In this document: positions 25,657 through 32,842 of the stretch, piece after piece | Layout of the letters: every line of letters starts with the position of its first letter | How positions within the stretch are numbered: position 1 is the stretch's first letter | Origin: Chrysosporum bergii ANA360D | GTDB lineage: Bacteria; Cyanobacteriota; Cyanobacteriia; Cyanobacteriales; Nostocaceae | Assembly: GCF_029891735.1 (NCBI RefSeq) | Contig: NZ_JANQDH010000095.1 | Location: forward strand, 1 to 41,791 | Reading direction: 5' to 3' | Length of the DNA stretch: 41,791 bases | Notes under the pieces: generated by a model | Databases searched by the model: none | The model's input: the letters and a program-made list of their open reading frames with translations, nothing else | What the model was told of the DNA's origin: nothing | Position numbers and translations under genes: made by a program

Positions 25657-26214
25657 ATGATATTTACTAAAACTGCACTCAAAGACGCATTCATTGTTGA
25701 TGTGGAGAAAAAGCCTGACCGTCGTGGATTTTTCGCTCGTGGTTTCTGCGCCCAAGAATTTGTAGCATATGGATTAAAGCCTACAGTTGCTCAGTGTAAT
25801 ATATCTTTTAATTACAAAAAGGGTACTGTGCGGGGAATGCACTATCAAATCTCCCCTTTCCCAGAAACAAAGTTAGTACGTTGTACTCAAGGCGCTATCT
25901 ATGACGTAATTATTGATATGCGTCCTGAGTCGCCGACTTTTTTATCACATATTGGTGTGGAGTTAACCGCAGAAAATCGCCGGGCTTTGTATGTACCGGA
26001 AATGTTCGCTCACGGTTATCAAACTCTCACAGATGAAACAGAGGTTGTTTATCAAGTCGGTGAATTTTATACCCCAGGCTGTGAACGGGGATTACGTTAT
26101 AATGACCCGTTTTTTAATATTGAATGGCCTTTAGAAACAACGGAAATTTCCCAAAAAGACTTAAATTGGACTTTGCTGGAAATGATTCCTATCGGTTGTA
26201 GGGATGTGAGATAA
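25657..26214 (+). CDS. RmlC-like sugar 3,5-epimerase
   Basis: 185 residues of the cupin-fold dTDP-4-dehydrorhamnose 3,5-epimerase family: RRGFFARGF near the start, GTVRGMHYQ with catalytic His63, ETKLVRCTQGAIYDVIIDMR, VPEMFAHGYQTL and the YTPGCERGLRYNDP end. With rfbF and rfbG just upstream it most likely acts on CDP-4-dehydro-6-deoxyglucose, epimerising C3, C5 or both, rather than on the dTDP sugar; this is inferred from context. Tyr148 stands where many RmlC proteins have Trp. Six bases separate it from the oxygenase gene. Confidence 0.85.
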   Translation: MIFTKTALKDAFIVDVEKKPDRRGFFARGFCAQEFVAYGLKPTVAQCNISFNYKKGTVRGMHYQISPFPETKLVRCTQGAIYDVIIDMRPESPTFLSHIGVELTAENRRALYVPEMFAHGYQTLTDETEVVYQVGEFYTPGCERGLRYNDPFFNIEWPLETTEISQKDLNWTLLEMIPIGCRDVR

Positions 26215-26263
26215 ATATTCCCTAATTTGGTCTAAGTATTTAATTAACAAAGGAATTGAGCTA

Positions 26264-27577
26264 ATGATTATTATTGATCGCGCCTTACAAGCTCGCGCAG
26301 CAGCCGGAAAGCCAGTGAAGGTGGGAATGATTGGTGCTGGTTTCATGGGTCGGGGAATTGCTAATCAAATTATTAATTCAGTTCCGGGAATGGAGTTGGT
26401 GGCGATTTTTAGCCGTCAGATAGATGCAGCTAAAGGAGCTTATACAGAAGCGGGACTAGAAAATATCCAAGTTGTCACAAGTGTGACTGAACTAGAAGAG
26501 GCGATCGCTCAGGGTAAATATGCAGTCAGCGAAGATGCTCAATTACTCTGCCAAGCTGAAGGAATTGATGCCATTATTGAAGTTACAGGTGCGGTGGAAT
26601 TTGGCGCTCATGTGGTCATGACAGCCATCGCCCACGGCAAACATATAATTATGATGAATGCTGAACTGGACGCTACCATCGGCCCGATCCTGAAAGTCTA
26701 CGCCGATAAAGCGGGAGTAATTCTCAGCGCCTGTGATGGTGATCAGCCGGGGGTAGAAATGAATCTCTACCGATTTGTGAAAAGTATTGGTCTGACTCCG
26801 TTGTTGTGCGGTAATATTAAAGGACTGCAAGATCCCTATCGTAATCCCACCACCCAAGCAGGATTTGCTAAACGTTGGGGACAAAAAGCCCACATGGTCA
26901 CTAGTTTTGCTGATGGAACTAAAATTTCCTTTGAGCAAGCGATCGTTGCTAACGCCACTGGTATGAAAGTCGCCCAGAGAGGAATGCTAGGCTATAACTT
27001 TACTGGTCATGTTGATGAAATGACCAAAATGTACGACGTTAATCAACTAAAGCAACTGGGTGGTATTGTTGATTATGTAGTTGGGGCAAAACCTAGCCCT
27101 GGTGTGTTTGTATTTGCAACTCACGAAGATCCCAAACAACGTCACTATCTGGATTTGTACAAATTAGGTGAAGGTCCTTTATATAGCTTTTACACACCTT
27201 ATCACCTTTGTCATTTTGAAGTTCCATTGTCTGTGGCCCGTGCTGTTTTGTTTCAAGATACCGTCTTATCCCCACTAGCTGGCCCGGTAGTTGACGTGAT
27301 CACCACCGCCAAAATCAATCTTACAGCAGGTGACACCCTAGATGGCATTGGCTACTATATGACCTACGGTCAGTGTGAAAACTCCGACATTGTTCAACAG
27401 CAGAAATTACTACCAATCGGTTTAGCCGAAGGATGTCGTCTCAAACGAGATATTCTTCAAGATCAAGTCCTCACTTATGATGATGTAGTCCTACCTGAAG
27501 GTAGACTGTGCGACCAACTACGGGCTGAACAAAACGCTTATTTTGCATCAGAAAAAGTTTTAGCCACGGTTGGTTAA
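26264..27577 (+). CDS. NAD(P)-dependent oxidoreductase with C-terminal SAF domain
   Basis: 437 residues. About 18-230 are a homoserine-dehydrogenase-like Rossmann domain with VGMIGAGFMGRGIANQI as the dinucleotide motif. EVTGAVEFGAHVVMTAI and ILSACDGDQPGVEMNL follow. The C-terminal part (about 345-430, TAKINLTAGDTLDGIGYYMT) is a SAF domain, shared with sialic-acid synthase and FlgA. Such proteins are often mislabelled as flagellar or as homoserine dehydrogenase; the thrA-type substrate site is not evident. A homologous oxidoreductase gene lies in the Anabaena HEP island. It may reduce the 4-keto group of the epimerised CDP sugar or form another precursor. CAAAGGAATTGAGCTA before the ATG is a good ribosome-binding site. 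Confidence 0.78.
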   Translation: MIIIDRALQARAAAGKPVKVGMIGAGFMGRGIANQIINSVPGMELVAIFSRQIDAAKGAYTEAGLENIQVVTSVTELEEAIAQGKYAVSEDAQLLCQAEGIDAIIEVTGAVEFGAHVVMTAIAHGKHIIMMNAELDATIGPILKVYADKAGVILSACDGDQPGVEMNLYRFVKSIGLTPLLCGNIKGLQDPYRNPTTQAGFAKRWGQKAHMVTSFADGTKISFEQAIVANATGMKVAQRGMLGYNFTGHVDEMTKMYDVNQLKQLGGIVDYVVGAKPSPGVFVFATHEDPKQRHYLDLYKLGEGPLYSFYTPYHLCHFEVPLSVARAVLFQDTVLSPLAGPVVDVITTAKINLTAGDTLDGIGYYMTYGQCENSDIVQQQKLLPIGLAEGCRLKRDILQDQVLTYDDVVLPEGRLCDQLRAEQNAYFASEKVLATVG

Positions 27578-27617
27578 TACCAAGAACTAATAACTAATAA
27601 ACAGCCGCCACCAAGAA

Positions 27618-27647
27618 TGTAGAGACGTTCCAGGGAATGTCTCTACA
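27618..27647. repeat. Small palindromic repeat (TGTAGAGAC type)
   Basis: TGTAGAGACGTTCC (27618-27631) and GGAATGTCTCTACA (27634-27647) form a 14-base inverted repeat with one G-U-compatible mismatch. This is a common Nostocales intergenic palindrome, and here could also attenuate transcription between the oxidoreductase and the next glycosyltransferase. Confidence 0.65.
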
Positions 27648-27815
27648 AGGGTACTGAAATGGTATCAATCAGCGTGCATCTTTTTACTTGTCTGGGTTTG
27701 TAGATAGAGACAAAAAACATGAGGATAGGCTTTTATCATTCTGCACACTAAAGTTGTGAAGAACAAATTGCTGAAAAGTTTTGCCACAACCTGAAAAAGA
27801 AATTTAGATAAAACT

Positions 27816-28904
27816 ATGAAAATTGCTCTAGTTCATGATTACTTAACCCAGCGCGGTGGAGCAGAGCGCGTCTTTGAATTGCTTTGTAAACGTTACCCCC
27901 AGGCGGATGTTTTTACCTCTTTGTACAATCCGCATAAAACCATTGATATGGGTGAGCGTATAGTCAAAACCACGTTTTTACAAAAAATTCCTGGAGCAGT
28001 CAAGTATTTTCGACTGATGGCTCCTTTATATTTTCCGGCCTTTCGAGCGTTGGATCTGCAAGATTACGATTTAATTATTAGTAGTAGTACTAGTTTTGCT
28101 AAAGCAGTACGCAAACGCCCGGATGCAAAACATATTTGTTTTTGTCATAATGTTACTCGTTTTTTGTGGGATACAGAAACTTATTTAAGGGAGTATAGGG
28201 ACTATCAATATTTTGCGCCGTTAATTGAACGAATTTTTCAGTTGATGAGAAATGTAGACTTGAAATATGCCCAGGAACCTGATCTTTACATCGCTAATTC
28301 TAGTGTAGTCGCTCGTCGCATTGAAAAAATTTACAACAAACAAGCAATTGTGATTAACTATCCAATTGATACAAATAATTTTTTATTTTCAGATATAAAA
28401 GATGAATATTATCTAGCCTCGGCGCGAATGATTAGCTATAAGCGGCTAGATATAATCATCGAGGCTTTTAATTGGCTAGGTTGGCAATTAATCATCACTG
28501 GTGATGGACCAGAACAAGAACGTTTACAAGCTAAAGCTTTAAATAATATTAAGTTCTTAGGACACGTTAGTGATACTCAACGCAAAGAGTTGTTTTCTAA
28601 AGCCAAGTCGGTGATAGTTGCTGCTTTAGAAGACTATGGATTAGTTCCGGTGGAAGCTAATGCTAGCGGTACACCCGTGATTGCTTACGGAGCAGGGGGG
28701 GTACTAGATACACAAATCCATGGTAAAACAGGATTATTCTTTAAAAGACAAACACCGGAGTCCATACAATTGGCATTAATTCAGTCCGGAGGAATCAGGT
28801 GGAATTATGAAAATATTCGTAATCACGCAGTTAACAATTTTTCAGAACCTGTGTTTTTTAGCAAAGTTGCTCGCCTGATTGAACAAACTTGTGGTATTAG
28901 TTAA
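27816..28904 (+). CDS. Glycosyltransferase family 4
   Basis: 362 residues of GT-B fold. N-terminal half: MKIALVHDYLTQRGGAERVF; C-terminal half: ASARMISYKRLDIIIEAFNW, ITGDGPEQERLQ and the ALEDYGLVPVEANASGTPVI segment with the E-x7-E motif of retaining GT4 enzymes. It resembles mannosyl- or fucosyltransferases of polysaccharide clusters. It lies within the island, and its 238-base leader contains a palindromic repeat, so it may have a separate promoter. Confidence 0.9.
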   Translation: MKIALVHDYLTQRGGAERVFELLCKRYPQADVFTSLYNPHKTIDMGERIVKTTFLQKIPGAVKYFRLMAPLYFPAFRALDLQDYDLIISSSTSFAKAVRKRPDAKHICFCHNVTRFLWDTETYLREYRDYQYFAPLIERIFQLMRNVDLKYAQEPDLYIANSSVVARRIEKIYNKQAIVINYPIDTNNFLFSDIKDEYYLASARMISYKRLDIIIEAFNWLGWQLIITGDGPEQERLQAKALNNIKFLGHVSDTQRKELFSKAKSVIVAALEDYGLVPVEANASGTPVIAYGAGGVLDTQIHGKTGLFFKRQTPESIQLALIQSGGIRWNYENIRNHAVNNFSEPVFFSKVARLIEQTCGIS

Positions 28905-29082
28905 AAATTATTGAGGTTTATTATAAATCAGAAAACCAATGACCAATTAAAATTACTTCATACTTATAGCTACCTCATGGTATCTATGAGCATAACTGCA
29001 CTCACACCCATAGCCTCAAGATAAATATACCCCTGTGGGGAAGTAAGCTAAACTTAGCATCTCTTAGATAAGGATAATAAAA

Positions 29083-31329
29083 ATGAATCAACCTAGTCTT
29101 AGTGGTATAAATCACCTTAATAACTCTCAGACAGAACCCAGTTATGGACAGTTGTTTAAGATATTTATTCGCAGATTCCCCTGGTTCTTAGCCCTGTTGA
29201 TTACTTCAATCGCCATAGCAGCTTTAGTAACTCATAAGACTAAGCCCACTTACAAAAGCACGATGCAGCTACTTGTAGAACCTAATTATCAAGGTAAAAA
29301 AGAACGAGCTGAGACAGAGACAGATAGTCAATTTGTGGAGCCTAATATTCAGATAGATACAGCAACCCAACTAAATTTGATGCAAAGTTCCGGTCTGCTA
29401 CAACAAGCAGTTGATAAATTGCGATCTGATTATCCCGATATCACTGTCAGAGAAATTCAAAAGTCTTTAGTGCTGGAGCAACTCAGAACCAAAGAGGATG
29501 ATCTAGCCACAAAGATTTTCCAGGCGGACTATACTGCTCATGATCCAGAAAAAACACAGAATGTTTTGGCGGCAATTCGCGAAGTTTATGTAGAATATAA
29601 CAAACAGCAGCAGAATTCCCGTTTACAAAAAGGTTTACAAGTTGTTAGGGAACAGTTAAGCAGGGCCAGCGAAGAAGTGAATGCTTCGGAGGCTAACCTG
29701 CAAAGATTTCGCAGAAACCAAAATTTAATTGATCCTGAGTCCCAAGCTAAAGCCCTAGAAGATTCTTTAAATAGTCTTGAACAAGAGCGTCGCGCTACAC
29801 GTTCTCAGTATGAAGAAGCTGTAGCCCGCCAAAAGTTTTTGCAAGAACAACTCCAGCGTTCTCCAAAAAATGCTTTGGTTGCTTCTCGCCTTAGTCAGTC
29901 TACTCGCTACCAAAGCTTACTCAACGAAATTCAAAAAACTGAACTAGCACTAGCTCAGGAACGTTTACGCTTTACAGATGCAACTCCCAACGTGCAGCAG
30001 TTGCAAGAACAACTAGAAAGCCAAAAGCAATTATTACAACAAGAGGTGGGTAGAACTTTAGGTATACAGTCTAATAGTGTACTTTCTTCCCAACAACCTC
30101 TTTTGGAACAAGGTCAATTCGGTGAAATTGATTTGAATCTGGCTACTCAGTTAGTGGAAACACAAACAGCTATAGTTGCTTTAAGCGCCAGGGATCAAAC
30201 TTTGGCACAGAAAGAAAATCAATTGCGCCAGGAAATCAAACGCTTTCCGCCTTTGTTGGCTTATTATAACCGCATTATGCCACAGCTACAATTTAGCCGT
30301 GAAAGATTAGAGGAGCTATTGCGAGCGGAACAGAAACTACGCCAAGAATTAGCTAAGGGTGGTTTTAACTGGGAAGTTGTGGAAGAACCGCAATTAGGTA
30401 AGTACTTGGGTCCCAATCTGCGGCAGAATCTCTTGTTGGGCGCAGTGGTTGGGCTAATGCTGGGGGGTATTGCTGCTTTCATTCGAGAAGCGTCTGATGA
30501 TGCTGTTCATACCACCGCTGAATTAGAAAAGCAGGTTTCTTTACCCTTGTTGGGAACTACTCCCAAGTTACCAACTACCAAAAACAGACAATCAATGATC
30601 AAGTTGCCTTTTGGTAAACCGGAAGTTCTTGCTCCCTGGACAATTCAGGTGTTACAATCACCACCGCGTTGGGAATCATTGGATTTAATTTTCAAAAATA
30701 TTGAACTTTTAAATTCTGTCTCTGAGTTAAAGTCTCTGATGATTACCTCGGCTTTACCAGATCAGGGTAAGTCAGCTTTGGCCTTGGGTTTGGCTATGAG
30801 CGCGGCTCGTTTACACAAACGAGTATTATTAATTGATGCTAACTTACGATCGCCCAGTCTGCATGAACAACTCAATCTGCCCAATGAGCAAGGGCTATCT
30901 ACTCTCCTGTCCAGTGATGTGACTCTCCCCCGACACATTGACGTTCAAACTTTAGGTTCTGCCTACATTGATATTTTAACAGCTGGTCCTACACCGGTTG
31001 ACCCGGCAAATCTTTTGAGTTCACCACGAATGATGCAATTAATCAGAGCATTTGAAGATAATTATGACTTGGTACTCATAGATGCTGCTCCCGTTCTCGG
31101 TTTAGTGGATGCTATGCTCACCGCTTCATCTTGTCGTAGTGTGGTCTTAACTGCCAGTATGAGTAAGATAACTCGCAGCCAATTAGCTCAAGCTACGGCT
31201 ATGTTAAGTAGGTTAAACCTCATTGGTGTTGTAGCTAATGGTGTCTCCGGCTCTGGTAGTACCTATGTACGTTATCCCCAACCCTCTGAGTCCTCTACAT
31301 TGTCACTGCAACAAGCTTTAGAAAAATAA
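29083..31329 (+). CDS. Wzc-like polysaccharide co-polymerase / BY-kinase homologue
   Basis: 748 residues. A Wzz-type chain-length domain spans about 22-460, with spans at 34-50 (WFLALLITSIAIAALVT) and about 447-462 and a long periplasmic coiled coil between (EEVNASEANLQRFRRNQNLI). A cytosolic ATPase domain follows: SALPDQGKSALALGLA (GKS at about 561-563), Walker A' VLLIDANLRSPSL (about 578-590) and Walker B DLVLIDAAP (about 660). In Gram-negative Wzc this part autophosphorylates on a C-terminal tyrosine cluster. Here the tail (TYVRYPQPSESSTLSLQQAL) has only two tyrosines near the end. It should set chain length and couple polymerisation to export of the envelope polysaccharide. It ends 62 bases before a terminator. 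Confidence 0.9.
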   Translation: MNQPSLSGINHLNNSQTEPSYGQLFKIFIRRFPWFLALLITSIAIAALVTHKTKPTYKSTMQLLVEPNYQGKKERAETETDSQFVEPNIQIDTATQLNLMQSSGLLQQAVDKLRSDYPDITVREIQKSLVLEQLRTKEDDLATKIFQADYTAHDPEKTQNVLAAIREVYVEYNKQQQNSRLQKGLQVVREQLSRASEEVNASEANLQRFRRNQNLIDPESQAKALEDSLNSLEQERRATRSQYEEAVARQKFLQEQLQRSPKNALVASRLSQSTRYQSLLNEIQKTELALAQERLRFTDATPNVQQLQEQLESQKQLLQQEVGRTLGIQSNSVLSSQQPLLEQGQFGEIDLNLATQLVETQTAIVALSARDQTLAQKENQLRQEIKRFPPLLAYYNRIMPQLQFSRERLEELLRAEQKLRQELAKGGFNWEVVEEPQLGKYLGPNLRQNLLLGAVVGLMLGGIAAFIREASDDAVHTTAELEKQVSLPLLGTTPKLPTTKNRQSMIKLPFGKPEVLAPWTIQVLQSPPRWESLDLIFKNIELLNSVSELKSLMITSALPDQGKSALALGLAMSAARLHKRVLLIDANLRSPSLHEQLNLPNEQGLSTLLSSDVTLPRHIDVQTLGSAYIDILTAGPTPVDPANLLSSPRMMQLIRAFEDNYDLVLIDAAPVLGLVDAMLTASSCRSVVLTASMSKITRSQLAQATAMLSRLNLIGVVANGVSGSGSTYVRYPQPSESSTLSLQQALEK

Positions 31330-31391
31330 CTCATATTTTGGGTAAAGGATATGAGGGAATAAATTAATTTTCCAATTGAAAGGTTTTATAT

Positions 31392-31436
31392 TATGTGCGA
31401 TCGCGCCTTTTGGTATAAGTTCGCACATATTTTTTT
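31392..31436 (+). terminator. Strong intrinsic terminator splitting the HEP island
   Basis: TATGTGCGA (31392-31400) pairs perfectly with TCGCACATA (31421-31429) across a 20-base loop, followed by TTTTTTT (31430-31436). A HIP1 octamer lies over the stem-loop junction. Confidence 0.8.
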
Positions 31437-32037
31437 AAGTTAATAGAAAATAAGGTTTTGTGCATTTCATAAACATAATCAATCTAATTTAAATTAGATT
31501 TCAAGCTGCTGTAAAGCGCCATGACTGATGTTTTTCATGTGTAAGTTTTGTAAGTGTTACTACTAATTATAATTAACTATATTTATAGCAGCTTTATAAT
31601 TAACTAAATAAATGACTGAATATTTAAAGACTAAATAAAGAATCTATTTCAGCCTATGGGTTTTCCCTAAACTCTTATATTCTAGGGATTAACGCCCCTG
31701 CTCAACAGCTAAAAGACAAAGGTAAACTGGTTTGGTGAGATTACATAAACAAGGCAGTGGTAGTTAAAAGTAGATATGTATTTATCGAGCATTTAATCAA
31801 CTGGGAAATTTCCTCTGCACTTCTCCATCATGAGTTATAACCCCAAATTAACTGCTACTGATTTTGTCAATCTACACACCAGAAAAATTAACCAGAATGT
31901 GAACTAAAGTACAAATTTAAAAAGCATATTTTGGGAGCCAAGCCCAATTATGTTTCAAGTCTTTGGCATTGATGGCGTTTAATCTTAACTTTGGCAAATC
32001 ACTGGCAAATCACTGTATAGTATAATTCCAAAGACAT
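31437..32037. other. Gene-free leader of hepC
   Basis: About 600 AT-rich bases with no open frame of note. Contents: a perfect 20-base palindrome (31481-31500); a 12-base direct repeat TATAATTAACTA at 31568-31579 and 31595-31606; an 11-base tandem repeat TGGCAAATCAC at 31992-32013; and TATAAT at 32021-32026, only 11 bases before the annotated hepC ATG. The region probably holds the nitrogen-step-down and heterocyst-specific control of hepC-hepA, which is inferred from the known regulation of hepA in Anabaena. Confidence 0.5.
31481..31500. promoter_or_regulatory. Perfect 20-base palindrome upstream of hepC
   Basis: AATCTAATTTAAATTAGATT is identical to its reverse complement. There is no loop and no T-run, so it looks like a protein-binding site for a dimeric regulator rather than a terminator. 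No known consensus was matched by eye. Confidence 0.5.
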
Positions 32038-32730
32038 ATGACAACTTCATTAATTCCATCCCTAGAAAAATCCTCTCCTGATATCCAGCAACACCAAAAT
32101 AATCGCTTTTCATACTATACACTCCAATGGCGGCGCGGTCAGTTATTGGTTAGATACTCTCGAGCAAATCACCAGCTTTATTTACCTGCTTTACATAACC
32201 AGGAATTATTGGTGAATTGCTTAAAGCATTCTGTAGTAAATTTAGTGAGTGTAGATCCCCGCATTGGTGAAGATTGTGTAAAAATTTGGCTTCAAGCTTG
32301 TGAACAAGCGGGTAAGCCTATATTTCTCCGCTCACCTTCTCAAAAGTCTAAACCAAGCCGTGGGCAAAAAATAGTTGACTGGATTGCTGCTTTATTTTTG
32401 CTATTACTCATCAGTCCAGTTATGCTGGTGTTATTTATCCTGTTACAGCTTGATTCTCCAGGAGCAGTTTTTACTAGTGATTGGTACGTAGGAGAAGGTG
32501 GTAAACTGTTTCAAGCATTTAAGTTTTGCACCAATCCAAGGTATAGTTGGATGGGTAAATATCATTTAGACCATCTACCCCAGTTGTGGAATGTGCTGCG
32601 GGGTGAAATGAGTTTGATTAGGTCTCGTAGTTGTACTTTAGAAAATGCTATGGGATTAACTTTAGCTGGACGACAGCAGATAAATCAATTATCCAAAATC
32701 ACCAATTCATGGGAAGAGTCAGCCTTATAG
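32038..32730 (+). CDS. hepC: HepC-like degenerate sugar transferase
   Basis: 230 residues. After an N-terminal soluble part (about 1-105), residues 109-137 are the re-entrant membrane hairpin of bacterial phosphoglycosyl transferases (KIVDWIAALFLLLLISPVML), followed by DSPGAVFTSDWYVGEGGKLF and FKF at 161-163. YHLDHLPQLWNVLRGEMSLI (175-194) is the family's late motif. Only about 14 residues separate FKF from this motif, far fewer than usual, and the ending PRP is replaced by RSRSC. The segment that normally carries the catalytic Asp-Glu dyad is missing. Position directly before hepA matches hepC of Anabaena PCC 7120. The start lacks a ribosome-binding site. Confidence 0.8.
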   Translation: MTTSLIPSLEKSSPDIQQHQNNRFSYYTLQWRRGQLLVRYSRANHQLYLPALHNQELLVNCLKHSVVNLVSVDPRIGEDCVKIWLQACEQAGKPIFLRSPSQKSKPSRGQKIVDWIAALFLLLLISPVMLVLFILLQLDSPGAVFTSDWYVGEGGKLFQAFKFCTNPRYSWMGKYHLDHLPQLWNVLRGEMSLIRSRSCTLENAMGLTLAGRQQINQLSKITNSWEESAL

Positions 32731-32753
32731 GGAACAGGGAACAGGGAACAGGG
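32730..32753. repeat. GGGAACA heptamer repeat at the hepC stop codon
   Basis: Three GGGAACA units plus GGG, starting at the last base of the hepC TAG stop. This is a classical short tandem heptamer of heterocystous cyanobacteria. Confidence 0.85.
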
Positions 32754-32842
32754 TTTCACCTTTATTTAGGTAGCCCTGATTCAGTGACGGAGCATCTATA
32801 TGAATATTATCTCAGTGATCACATCTCGGTTAGAAAATATCC

